A stretch of DNA of 64,000 nucleotides. Source: Fratercula arctica (taxonomy: Eukaryota; Chordata; Aves; Charadriiformes; Alcidae). Numbering within the stretch: position 1 is the first letter of the stretch; each line of letters opens with the position of its first letter. A program made the position numbers and the translations under genes. Positions 48,401-60,700 of this stretch are shown one piece after another. Below the pieces are notes generated by a model. It was not told where the DNA came from. It did not search any database and saw only the letters and a program-made list of their open reading frames with translations. The DNA lies in NCBI GenBank assembly GCA_947846985.1, contig CANTUZ010000004.1, forward strand, positions 11,026,927 to 11,090,926, written 5' to 3'.

Positions 48401-48694
48401 ATGAGTCATCCCAGTCCTGCTCTACTGCATTTCTAAGCATCTGGGCAGCTCCAGTGGGACACTGTTACCTAAGGCTCAGGACATGCTTATTCCAACTTTC
48501 CTTCATCTTTCAGGCCTGGGGCAGCTGTTCAGGATGCCGTGGTGGAGTTTTGGCAGTGCTTTCTGGGCATTACTTAGGAGGGCTTCAGCTTGCCCAGAGC
48601 TGGCACTCATCATCACCATCGCTGCTCTTTTGTTCCTCCTCTCACAACTTGGGTCAGAATGCTACAAAGACATCACATGGTTTTTGTCACCATA
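45492..48694. other. non-coding stretch, nothing identified
   Basis: No supported gene. The region near 46600-46810 is locally GC-richer and open in two plus frames (46527-46814 and 46619-46879) without domain or splice support. A short C run lies near 46690-46698 and a G run near 47760-47767. Confidence 0.5.
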
Positions 48695-48778
48695 GTTCTC
48701 CTGTAAGGAAGGGTCTCCCCATTTTATGGGTGAAGAACTTAGGCTACCAACTTTAATGGCAAAAAAAAAAAAAAAAAA
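48695..48778 (-). repeat. possible MIR-type relic plus 18-base A run
   Basis: The phrase 'ctccccattttatgggtgaa' followed by 'gaacttaggctac' resembles the reverse MIR core (ccccattttacagatggggaaactgaggcac in the family). It is followed directly by A18 at 48761-48778. Only about 50 bases match, so the assignment is tentative. Confidence 0.3.
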
Positions 48779-51447
48779 GAGCTTATTTTAGGATTGCAAG
48801 TTATTCTCTTTTTTTCAAGTATTATTTCATTATATTTCGTTAAATTTTAGAATACTCGGAGCTGCTAGTCATATCTTATGGTCAGCATTTAGGATCAGAT
48901 GACTACCCTGTTAGTGACCATTATGAAAAGATGACTCAATAAAATGAGAATTCAAGGGGAAATGTAGGAATCTGCCTGCCGAGAGCCTCAGTCTCTCTTT
49001 TTGCAGTGCACTTACTTGTTAAACACATCAGGGTACACGTGCGTTGCTATAAACGCTGCAGTTCAACTATGCAGTTAACCTTGGCTTGTGCCCTGGCCAC
49101 CCAAAAAGTGGAATAATGGCTGAAAGTCTCACTGCCTAAAAGCATTCCCTGGGTATCAGGAACCGCCTGCTCCGATACCCGCAGTTATATACAGTCTGGT
49201 TTTTCTCTCTCTTTCCCCACTGTTCGTCATGCAAGATTCATTTTACAAAGCATTATGGTAATCCTGAGGTAGCAGATAAAGTACCAAAGTGTTACAAGGC
49301 TGTCTTGAACAAGCTCTGCTTTCTGCTGAGCAGAATTGATGTTCAGCGCAGGAAAATCTTTATCTACAATTCCCGTTGTGGTATGGAGCGGGTAAGAGGC
49401 ACTACCACCGTATTTTTAAAAATACCGTTTTGTTTTTAAAATGACTGAAAATAATTCTGAAAATAGCCACGCAGTTACGTATAGGACAGGACTGCTGAAG
49501 AAAATGGGATGTGAAATGTATACTATGAAGTAAATGAATCTTATAAGGACAGGGGTAAATTTCAAAATTGAAACTATGTATTCTAATAATAATAATAGGA
49601 TATTTTTTCAAAAAGATTGCTTTCCAATAATTTATAGTAGAAACCTATTACAATAATCTCTTTTCACTCTAGTAGCAACAAACTTGTGTGCTTGGTTTTC
49701 CTGTTCTTTAATATAATATATAAATAATGTTCTTCCTTCATTTTATTTTAAAGTAGGATTCATGTCCTGTGGTTTAAGCTGTCTACGGAGGCCCCCTTAG
49801 AGCAGACAGGGACAACTAAGCAGTTCCATATAACATGATTCATCTTATCCTGAGGAAGATGCCTGAAGTAGGTCAGATGAATCACCTCAGCAAAGTGACT
49901 ACAGCCCTCCCTTAACTGCATAGGTGGCAAGCTCAGCAAAGGTGTAGACATCTACTGTGTTGTCTTCTAAAATCACTAAGACAAATCTTTCTCTTACTGT
50001 CTGTATATGTAGGGTTTTAGGATTTTTTTTTTTTTTCATTTAAATTGCTGTTTGCGGCACTGAATGATTTGCAACTGGGAAGAGGAAGCACAGGAAGATG
50101 TTGTCTAGGATATCAAAGTGACCTCAAATATCCTTTTGTATAAACACCAGCACTACATTAAATTGCTTTTGATCACAGCATGATATAGATGAAGAAATGA
50201 TAAAATCCAAGTGCTTGCATATTTGGGGGGAAAAGAGGGAAAGACGAAGGAAGAAGAGAAAAGCTGCATAGTCTGGGTTTGTTTTTAATATTTTTCAGAA
50301 TTTATACTAATCCGTAGATCAAGGTGGGCTACTTGGCCCTGGAAAATTCCCATACAAATGTGCAGATGTCCACATATGATCAAAGGTCAGCCTTAAAAAG
50401 TAGGCTGGCAAATTTAAAGGAACTGGTGATCCATTCAGCGTTTGTGCAGTAACCATATTTGACATACAAGGTGGTGCCATCGCTGGCAAATCCATTATAC
50501 CTACTTTGCTCACCTCTTCTCCTATGCTCCTGCTGATAGACATTTGTGGTTTGGAAGGAGTACTGATGTCAATTAAAAAGTAAGTATGAGAAATAATCTA
50601 GACTTGATTGAATCAAATCTCTGATATAAAAGTGAAAAGGGTGTGTATATTCTTCACAATTATTGGTCCCGTGTAAAGCAATGCTAGTTAAGTGTCGCAT
50701 TTTTTTTCTTTCACAATTATCTGAAACTCTTCTTTCCGGTGCTGATCTACTAAATTGTCAGTGAAATGACAGCGGGATTAGAATTGGCCCCAAGTACTAC
50801 AGTTGTGATTATGGACTGTTTCAGGCTAACCTGTTTTGAGAAATTATTGTTGAAAGAAGAAACACGGTGACCTTTAAAGTTGGTTTCTGACTAATAATCT
50901 CAAAAAGATCAATGATCTTCAAACTAACGTACTCCAGATTTTGAAACATCCTTTTCAGGATTTCAAATAATGTTATTTTAGGAAAAAACCTCCAAACCTA
51001 TAAACAGAGGGCGGCGGTTCCAGGCACTAAGTAGCGATCATGGGCAGCAAATCTTCAAAGAAATTATTTTTGTAGGGTGCTGGATCCTAAATTGAGCTGC
51101 AGAGCAAATACAGTTATTACTACAAGGCCGGGTAAAGCATAACAGATACGCAGAAAACAGTACAGGCTAACATATACCACAAAGGCATTTAGCAACATAA
51201 CGTGTACTGAGTCAACCTTGGAGCTTGAAATTAAAACATACGTGCAAGATCCATAAGAATCTTTTTTTTTTTCTCCCCCTCCCCGCCCAAGATTCCTTTC
51301 TAAGAAAAATGAGGATTTTCTTTTTTCTGACTGTTGGCCCCCCAGCACTAATTCTAGTTCAAACCACCCTCTACTTTCAGCCATAAATTGTGTATACAGC
51401 TTACCAGTAACTCTTCAGCAAAACCTTTAGAATAAAAAAGCATGCTT
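48779..51447. other. non-coding stretch, nothing identified
   Basis: No supported gene or repeat family. T runs lie near 50023 and 51260. Small frames (50319-50543 minus, 51064-51384 minus) have no recognisable domain. Confidence 0.55.
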
Positions 51448-51660
51448 AGGAAAATTTTTCATGCTGAAAGGGTTATTAAGCATTGGAACAGGCTGCCCAG
51501 GGAGATGGCTGAGGCACCATCCCTGGAACTATTTAAAAGACGGGTAGACATAGTACTTAGAGATATGGTTTAGTGATGGTTTTTGTCAGTATTAGGTTGA
51601 TGGTCGGACTTGATCTGAAAGGTCCCCTCCAACTTCCAAAACAAGGCAATTTTATGATTT
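51448..51660 (+). mobile_element. CR1 LINE, 5'-truncated 3' end
   Basis: The plus strand reads through the end of CR1 ORF2 without a break from about 51451 to a TAG at 51571. It includes the words KHWNRLPREMAEAPSLELFK and the end RDMV. It is followed by the 3' UTR words 'tggtcggacttgatctgaaa' and 'ggtcccctccaacttcc', and a decayed terminal repeat (ttttatgatttgct). The subfamily differs from the copies at 18.2 and 44.1 kb, as judged by its ORF2 end and UTR wording. Confidence 0.9.
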
Positions 51661-52978
51661 GCTTATACCTTCAGGTGTTCCTGCAAGAGTCACTTTAGGG
51701 AGATACCTTCATCAACGGCAGCAGAAAGGATAGTTAGATCTATGAAAGCTTCAACTAAAACAGGTCAAGTTTAGGTCTCCTCCTAAATACAGTAGCTACA
51801 TCTCGTGTCTGGTGAACATAACCTTTCTCAAGAAGACCAGCTGCTTCCCTGTACTTGTGGCACCAGTTGACAGGTGCTACAGGGTCATCCTTTGAAAGTT
51901 TAACAGTTTATGTAACTCTATAAATCAATATGAAATAAATAATTTTTAATTATTAGAAAGGTAACTGTAAATTTGCATCTCTGATGCAACGTTACATTCA
52001 AAATGTTGTTAGTGGTAAGTAAAGCCAAGAATTTATTGTTAGTGTAACTGAAATCATAAGAATCTAATCATTGTTAGTCCGGAAAAAGACAGACTAATAA
52101 TGCAGTTAGGATTTCTACGTGCACGTTTCTATCCCTTCTCCTGGTGCTATGCTCCCCCTTCCCCAGCTCCTCGGGGCACTAAGGCCAGAGGTTTCGTGCT
52201 GGTGCTGGCAGTGGGGTGTCATGGTGAGCTGGCAGTGTCTGGAGTCCTTCACAAGGAGGAATACAGGTTTTCCATGTCAATGGTTTCTTTTTCCTCCCTC
52301 CAGGACCCACTCAGCATCATTTTAATGTTTGCTAATGTGCTTTTACACCATGCTCTTTCTTCATTGCTCTGCAGCTCTGTGTAATGTTTGAATTTACTGT
52401 ATATTTTGCCTTGTACTTCTGTTAGATACTAGTTCTTTGTTCTCTTTCTTGCCCCTAAAAGCAGCTTTGTCCAGCTCAGGTCTGCATCTCTTTAACTGAC
52501 CACAGATGAGTTGTTCATGGGCGTGAGGTCTCTGCGCCTGCACCCCACCTCTGTCCTCCTACGCCTGCACTCCTCTGCGCTGCGTCCCCACGTCCCCAGG
52601 CTGCTGGAGTCCTTCCAGACCTGTGTTCCTTTGCACTGCCTCATCGCCTTAGAGCTGTCAGTATCCCACGCTATGCAGACTAACTGCTTGTTACTGCTAT
52701 GGCTGTATATATAAACCCATGGCTGTGCCACATGAGGATAAACAAAAGTAAAATAAGCCAGTCATAGACACCCAGTCAGCGAGAGAAATCGCTGTCGCGG
52801 CTCAACCAAGTAAAGCAAAGCTGCAGCAGGTCAAGAGGAGTTCAGACAGAGCAGATCTGGCAAGGCTCAGTCCTGAGGCCTCGCAAACTCAGTGTGAAGC
52901 TTATGGCTCGGTTCCAGCTGCAGCGATCCCGTACTGCAGGGCTGCGTGGTTACGGCAGCGTGATGCTTTACTTACTGT
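51661..52978. other. non-coding stretch, partly GC-rich
   Basis: No supported gene. The part 52520-52640 is GC-richer, with repeated 'cgcctgca' and 'ctctgcgc' words, and is open on both strands for 67-79 codons. It is not dense enough in CpG by eye to call an island. No promoter motif can be defended. Confidence 0.5.
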
Positions 52979-53024
52979 TGTTAAAATGTTTTTTTTTGTT
53001 AAAATTTTTTTTTGTTAAAATGTC
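52979..53024. repeat. three-copy AT-rich minisatellite
   Basis: Three head-to-tail copies of a unit of the form tgttaaaatgttttttt lie with periods of 18 and 16 bases. The difference in period is due to the length of the T run. The unit is continued by more T-rich, AT-rich sequence. Confidence 0.8.
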
Positions 53025-54742
53025 ATTTTTTAATTAATTTTACCACAGAGTAGTATCTGAGATGCTATAAAATATATGTACCATAGAAAATAATTAACAT
53101 GTCTTAATGCTTTGATCATTAAATTCTGTCAAAACAGACACGATCAAAGCAACCTCTGTAGTTTGGAGGTGGTTCTACATTTTAGTAAAGAATCTGGGCA
53201 TGTATGTCTTAGTTATTCTTACAGTCGCGAAGAATGTATATTAAAGCTAAGTCAGTCGTAAATTTAGATTTACAATTAAGCACCCAAATGACAGTAGCAT
53301 GATCTTCAGAGCCTGAGTACAGGCTGTTCCTGTGATGTCCTGTCCCAGTGTCTTAAGTGACTCTGGGCTTATTTTGTGTCACAACTCATAACTGTATTCC
53401 CAGTTGTGTGTCACGACTTGACCGTTAATGATAGTATTCCCCGTCAGAGGTTATGCAAATCTCAAAGTAATTGCTTTTGTAATTACTCATCCAAAATTAT
53501 TAACATATTTTTTTGGCTATTCTGAAATATTAATCCTGGTTTTCCAAGAAGAAATCCAAGTCACTTTGAAGCGTGCAGTGGATTCAGGGTTGAAGGTAAA
53601 CATCTGTTGAAGCTAATTAATGACAATGAATTTTCACTCGATGCTTTTATGAGGACTTAATATTAAAAACTGTGAAAAGCTGTGGCGATATATTGGGATG
53701 CAAAACCCCATCATTCCTAAAATTCAATGCAGCTGATATTTACGCTTTTCCAACCTACTGCCATTTAGTAAGGTGACATACATTTTATAAAATTATTTGC
53801 ATTTTCCTGCTGAGCTCCCTGGGTCTGCTGATGTTCCTGTCTGTGGACCGTCTAGTCTGCTTACCGGAGATGGGCAAGCACTGTCCCGCATCTTCAGGGT
53901 TGTCTTAAAAATGGCGACAACCTTATCTGTGCATAAGGAGGAGATTATGACCCAGCTGTCATGTACCCGTAGAAATTGTCTGTCTCACCCTTTCTGTGTC
54001 AAGAGACTTTTGGCAGGAACATAATATTCCCTTCAAAATCAGTTTGTTCCTTTGCCTTTCCCTCCCCCCCCCCCCTTCCATTTATCTGATTCTCCTTCTT
54101 CCCAACAGTCTTCAGCCCTGCAGACTGATTAGATCCTAATTCTTTTGGCATGCTGTCAACTTGTCCTAGTCAGAATAACTATTAGGCCTTTGCTTTTGCT
54201 ACTCCTCTGCAATTTTGTTTCCCTTTCTGTGCTTCATGTCTTTTCTTTGTGATTTTCACCTATTTTGCCTGAAGCTGTCTTCTGACAATATGTTACCACC
54301 TCTCTCTGCGGATTTGTTCTTTGCCTGCCCAAGTAATTTATTTATGTGTTAGCTTCCTCTTCACCATTATCCAGGCTGTTTGACTTTCTGTGCATTGCTT
54401 TTCATACTGCCTCAAATCCCTGGTATGTTATTAACAATTTGAAACAGGAGGGCTTTTGGAGCTTTTAATGCTACAACTTAATCACGCTGACGGTGTGTTT
54501 TTTAAATGACTAAAATTCCTTGTGCGCAACACACTGAGATACCACCTTGCATGTGCCTGTAACAGCTGTGGAATTGCACATAGATTTCAGTAAGAGGTGG
54601 TTGGGTTTTGGTTTTTTTTTTGGTTTGGTTTGTTTTTTTTTTCCCTTGGCAGTTAAATGACATATTTAGATTACATGCCAAAATGAATAAAAATCAGTCC
54701 TTAGATTATTGTGTTGTAGTCATATATTTTCATTATATGTAT
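53025..54742. other. non-coding stretch, nothing identified
   Basis: A C12 run lies at 54064-54075, in a pyrimidine-rich neighbourhood. A G/T-rich run (ggttgggttttgg, then T and GGTTT words) lies near 54598-54642. No supported gene. Confidence 0.55.
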
Positions 54743-54784
54743 GGGGGGGCGGGGGGGTGGGGGGAGCGAAACACACACACACAA
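54743..54784 (+). repeat. G-rich tract with G-quadruplex potential, then (AC)n
   Basis: The plus strand has seven G, one C, seven G, one T, then six G and AG, which is enough for several four-tract quadruplex arrangements. It is followed within a few bases by a short (AC)n run (54771-54782). Such tracts are often poorly sequenced in bird assemblies, so the exact length may be uncertain. Confidence 0.75.
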
Positions 54785-57700
54785 AACAAATCAGGAAAAA
54801 CCCTAAGACATTCTGTTCAATTGAAACAACCCTTCAAAGCCTGGTGCTTGAATGTGACAGAAATTTCATCCCATGGCTTGTTCCTAAACTCCAGAAATAA
54901 ATGGAGAATCATATGCAATTCAGGGTAAGGTTTCTGTTCCTTTTCATTAGCTCTTCTGTAGAAAGAAAATATGATGAAGGCAGACAGTAGAAATTCAACA
55001 GCAGAAAGATCAAAACAACCCTATCTTTATTCCCCCCGCACCTCGCAGAAAGCTAAAATGCTAACGTGTTGGATGGAATTGCTCACTCTGACACACGTAG
55101 TATGCTGATGGCATGCTAATTACGTTCCCCTAGAAAACTGGTGGACACTGAATTTCTTAGACTTCTTGTAACCATAAATTCTAGTTACTAGCTGTCATCT
55201 GTGGGTGGGGTTTTTTTGGTTCGTTTTGGGGGTTTTTTTGATTTTTAATTTTGGAGGGACTCTGATTTCATGTATGCTACCTTTTTAGTAAAAACCATCT
55301 AAGTAGCCACACACGGCACCGTTAAGTTCAAGCAAGATTAGTGAGTTTTGTATGGGCTTTTTCCAGCTTACCCATAAAGTGATTCCTCTGGGCAAGATAC
55401 TCTGTTTCCAATCTCGGTAAGGAAAATGAACAAAAAGTAATTTTATCTTTTTCTATTTTGTTTTCCCTCTGTGGAATAGGTCTGGAAAGACAGGGAAGCT
55501 TGACCCTGAGGCAGACACTGGCCCAGAGTTGTAGATCATGAGACCGAACTCCTTAGAAGACAACCACCTGGAGCAGGCAAGAAACGTTTCCCACAGTTTT
55601 GTGAAAAACATTTTTATGAATACCGTGTGAATAATTTTGTGCCGTATTGATTTTACTGATCGGGGTTTGAAAGATTATGTCCATGGTTGTTGTATAAAAA
55701 GATGGAGGTAACTTTTATCTCTTTCCATCTCCCTTTAGGGGATGTCTGTAGCTATCTGAACAGCAGGAGTTGCAGCCAAGTGCCTGGCCCTTCATCTTTG
55801 AGTCTCCAGAGAGTCTTGACCATTTGTCTTGAATATAGACTTCACTAAAATCAGCTACATCTTTGTCACCTCCAGGCTGGGCCCTAATGTACTTTCTGCA
55901 GAGCTTACTGCATGGTGAACGTTAAATTAGAACTCTATAAACTTAATTTGCTTCCAGTGCTTCATTTGCTTCCAAGTGTAATTCTTGATATTGATTTTTA
56001 ACTTATATTTAACTTTTATGGTGGTAGTCATGCGTACTTAAGAGGCTGCTACTTCTTCACTGCTGTGAAACCTGACCTGAGTATTAGATTTTAGCCATCG
56101 GAGACAGCAATATTCCTTTTCTCTAGAAGACACATAAAGTATTAACTTAGTAGAAACCATATTGAAAAGCTTTCAAGACATTTTACATAGCCTGTCTTCT
56201 AATGTTTATGTAGTGGGAGCGGAGGATGGCTATAGAATGGCAGCCATTACTGTTCTGATCTAACACTTACTTATTTATTCCTTTTTCATACTTAGGTTTT
56301 ATTCTTGAGAAGTGTCTTTTAATATGTTTTCTCATGAATACACGTGTATTGTGCAACACACCAGAGAAATCAGGCAAAATCCACCGCTGTTTTCTATTCA
56401 TTCTCAGTCATTGCTCCTCCTGATGAGAGAGTGTCAAGAGAACAATTGTACTGAGTTCTGCACACACTCTTTAATGGCTGTCATCCATGGGCTTTACCTT
56501 TTTGAGAAAATTTTGGCAGTTTCTTCATATTGCAAAAGCTTACAGTTCGCTTTTCCTCCTAATTTTTTTTTTTTGCAAAATTTAATGTATACATTTTACA
56601 GGTATAGTTTGATTCTGACAAGATGTCTTAAAGTTAGTTTGTACATAGCTGACTCCACTTGATGACTTTTTGTGTATTCATCTTTCTTCAAACTACAATT
56701 TAATTTTCTATTTTTAGCATGCAGACCACTCTGTGACCTTTAGGTGCCATCTGGTGTTGAGCTTCGGCTCCAGCCGAGCAGTACAGTGCATAAAGGACGC
56801 AGATATTTCCTTTGACTTTCTGGACCACGAGAAAGGATCTAGTAACCCTTGAATCAGGCAGAATGCCTGGATGTGGCAAATGTGTGGTGTCCTCGTGCAT
56901 GGAGCAAGAGCCATCATTTTTCATTCTGTCACGTGTACATGCTATCAGTCAAGAAATTCCAATTTTTCATTTTGAACTTTCCTATGGTTTTCTGAGATGT
57001 ATGACTCTCATGAGAACAGTCAGACCTTCAAACTCCCTGGTAGTTGAATTTTTAAATGATGTATGTACTTCAGGTGAAGTTATTACCAACTGGTAAATGT
57101 TTTAAATTTTTTCATTAATTTTCAATGTCAGTAGTGTTAGACCTATTGTCATATAACATAGTTTGGCTTAAAATGACAGAACGAAACCTGAACACAGAAA
57201 GAGGCTGAAATACAGTTATGATTTATGATTTGAAGGTTAATAAATAGATCACTAGTGAGCCTTTCTGAAGAAAACAGGTGAAAACTGTTTCCACTAGAGA
57301 AAGTAAATATTAAAAAATTGTGGGTAAATATAAACATTATGGAAGAGACTCAATTTGGAGAATAATAACCAAAACATTAAAATGAATATATTTTTCTGTA
57401 GAATGTTGTGAAATTGTTGTAGCCATAAATTATCAACAGAATGATTCCATGCTTCCTCCAAAAGCAGTGCTCCAACCATCCATCTTTCAGGCTGCCGGGA
57501 AAAATGGGGAAGGAAGGCCAGAAAGCTGCCCTCCTACTGTCTGATATTATTGATGAAAATTATATATTCCTTGGGCATTTTTAAAAAATGCTGACCTACA
57601 GAAATTTTTTAAAGGAAAACCTTTTTTTGATTAGAAATCTTTCATCTACCATATGCTACTGTAGGGAGTGCTTGATTTCTGGGAGGCAGGAAGATTTCCA

Positions 57701-60700
57701 GCTGAATACTGCTTTCTCCTTTCCAGAAATTCACAGGGACTGCAAAGGAGTGTCCCCCTCCATTGCAGTGACCTTTCTTAATATGTGCCAACTGATAAGA
57801 TTTTTAGTATGTGGCTGCATGAAATGTAGTAAGTAGAAATGAAAAGTGTATTCAATACTTAATAAAGTTAAGACAGCCAATACTTCATCAGAAAAAAATC
57901 TCTAGCTCTCACAAGAAGACTCAAGCCATTATAGAAAAAGCACCAGAGAGAAAATGTAATTAAAACTCTCTAACAGCTTCTCATCTGACAATGTTTTCAG
58001 TTTTCTGCAACTTTGACATTTTCTATCTTTATTCTCTTCTCGAAATTACTTTTTCATCATGGTAAGCATTAAATAGGGATAAGGAATTGAAATTTGCTAA
58101 TAAAGGGAATGAAAAGAGTAACAGTTAAAATAAAACGAAGTAACAGGAAGATACAAAAGTACATAAAATACTGTAACATTGTTTTGCAGAATGCTGTGGT
58201 GTTTTTCTCCTGCTTGTGACACCGTTGTGTTTTGCTTCAAATGTTCTTGTGAGCGTTGATTCACTCCTTTCCAAATGACTGGACAGGTTTTCAGTTGCTG
58301 CTAATCAACATAGTTCAGTGATGTTAATCCAGTTTTTTACTGCCACAGGAGCTATCTTTAGAAAATAAATATTATGCGTAGATTAGAAAACCAAGCTGCT
58401 AACTCTGTACTGAACTCGCAACATCTGTGTTGCCACCTGCCCAGCAAACACAGATTTTTTTAAATTTGGGATTTTTCTATAAAGTGGTATGCCGAGATTC
58501 TTATCTGGGCAATAAACCCAAGCAAATAAATTCTGCAAAACAAGACTCCTGAAGCACAATAAAGCAATCTTTTTTTAACGTGCCTCTCATTAACTAATCA
58601 AGAGATAGTTGAAATACTGCAAACTATTACATGGGGGTAAATGGTTTTTAAATCAAGAAAACCCTTTGGGGATTCGAGCCTTGCCTGAAAAATTACGATT
58701 ATGCTATTTCAGGGAAAGCCCTCGACAAAACATCAGCTGAAGTGGGAAGCTCCAGCTCATTGGAACTGTAGCTGCTAGATGCTTGAGCGACTCCCGAATG
58801 AAACCAAGCTGTAAGTGATCGTTTCAGTCGATGGGTGGATTTCTCCTGCTGCATGTGAGCCATGTAGCTACTAAGGATGGGTGATAGGACAGCATTGAGC
58901 AAGGTGGAGCTTACTATAAATACACAAGTATGGGAAATACGATGAAAAATAAACAGGTTTTGATAGACAAGAATTCTCTGCACGTAATAGAAAAGTATAC
59001 TTTAATGATGGCTTCTAACAAAACTGCTTTAAAACAGGTCTGGTTAAATTCTATCTACCAGGAGTGAGAGAGACTGTCATTTTGGGTTGGTGTTCTGCCT
59101 TGTTTCTACCTGCTGTTACTCCTTTTACTTTTTTGCCACATTACTTAAGCTGATCATACGCATCAAGTAGATGTTCTGTGACTGAGAAGAAGAGTATAAA
59201 TGTTTCTACGGACAAGTCCTTTATTGCGAGGCAGGTCACACTTAGAAATTTGAGGATTTCTGGTTTGTTGTTAGCGTTGCGGTGTGGGAGACTAGATGGA
59301 GGGCTATCACCACTCATTTTCTTATACAGCTCATCTTCCCTACCTGACCTTTAGATTATATTTCTAAAAATCAGATATTGTGTTACATCTGTATCACCCA
59401 AAGTCGTCTGAGTCTTGGTAAGTGCTTGCCAAAATGAAACCGCTTAGTTTGCTTTAACTTATTTACCATTGGACATAAATGGGTATTTGTGAAGCACCTG
59501 CAACGAAATCAAAGACGATATTGCTATGAACAGTCGTTAACTGCTTATTTGTATTGTTACAGCATAAGCAGAAGTATGGGAGAGAACGTTATCATCAGTT
59601 ACGTACATTAGAGCTCCTCATGTGACTTACAGCACACAGTACCAGGCAGCTACAAGTGGAAATACTGGAAGCCCACACAATTTTCAAAGTCCAATGCAAC
59701 AGATAAGCATTAAATGGAATAAATAATTACGAATGAATACAACACAAAGGACGTGATAGGATCTAAGTATGGAAAAAATTGATGTAAAGTGTATGCAGTA
59801 AGCACAGGATTAGAGCGGGATATGGGAGACTAGACCTTAGCTATAGTAGCAGCTCTACAGAGGAGATATTCCACTGAGATATATTAAGAAGATGGTTTTG
59901 AATCACCTTTTGACACAAGAACTAACTTTTAAGATGAATGCAATCTTAAGATTTAATGCCGTTATGTACAAAGCATGACATAGTTGAAAAGCAATGAAAA
60001 TGCAATTATGCCTGGTAAAATGAATCACTTTAGTTAAAGAATTTTTTTTAGTTTTCAAAAGCGGAGAATATAAAAAATTGTTTAAGTGAGGTATTTATAA
60101 TTCTTCTAAATAGAATAAATCTCAGCAAGGGAACTAATGCTACCGATCTCCTGAAAATGTCATTTCACTAATTTATAACGTTTGGTTTAAAAAACAAAAC
60201 CCAAACTCTATGTTCCTTAACATGATAACTTGGCTAAAAAGACAGCTCTTAATAAAATATGAATTTGCAAGGAAATTCTTCCCCTCCTTTCCAGAATTAA
60301 ATTTAAGTGGTTTTACATGACTCATTTACTAATACTGTTTGTTAGTGAAGGTGCTGAAAGCAAAGGTTGTATAAACAATTTCCTCTTGATCATTTTTGAT
60401 GTTGAAGTACTTCTCTAAGAGCCATTTAAATCTGCCAGCTCTGTGTGTTCCTCCATTTTCTCATTTTTCAGAAGTATGAGTGGCTAATGAAACTACATAA
60501 TGAAAAAAAAAAATCCACAGTGTTAACAGTTAAAAATGCTTATTGCAAATGCAAACTGGAAGCATGTTGTCCAATTGATTTATTGTTGTAAATATATGCA
60601 GTGGAAAGCGTAAGTGTTTCTACTAAGTAAATTACCTCCTTCCTATGAGGTTTTCTTCTGTGGCGCTACCCCTGATATATCACTATGCATTCGAGTCAGC

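Noticed and set aside
48391..48756. 121-codon plus frame followed by an A18 run, resembling a processed pseudogene
   Set aside because: No recognised protein, no target-site duplication seen, and the part before the A run looks more like a MIR relic.
52500..52640. Possible CpG island or promoter
   Set aside because: Richer in G and C than the surroundings, but CpG density appears modest and no transcribed unit follows.
57725..57836. Possible exon after the acceptor-like ctttctcctttccag
   Set aside because: The open frame has no donor at its end and no protein-like features beyond chance.
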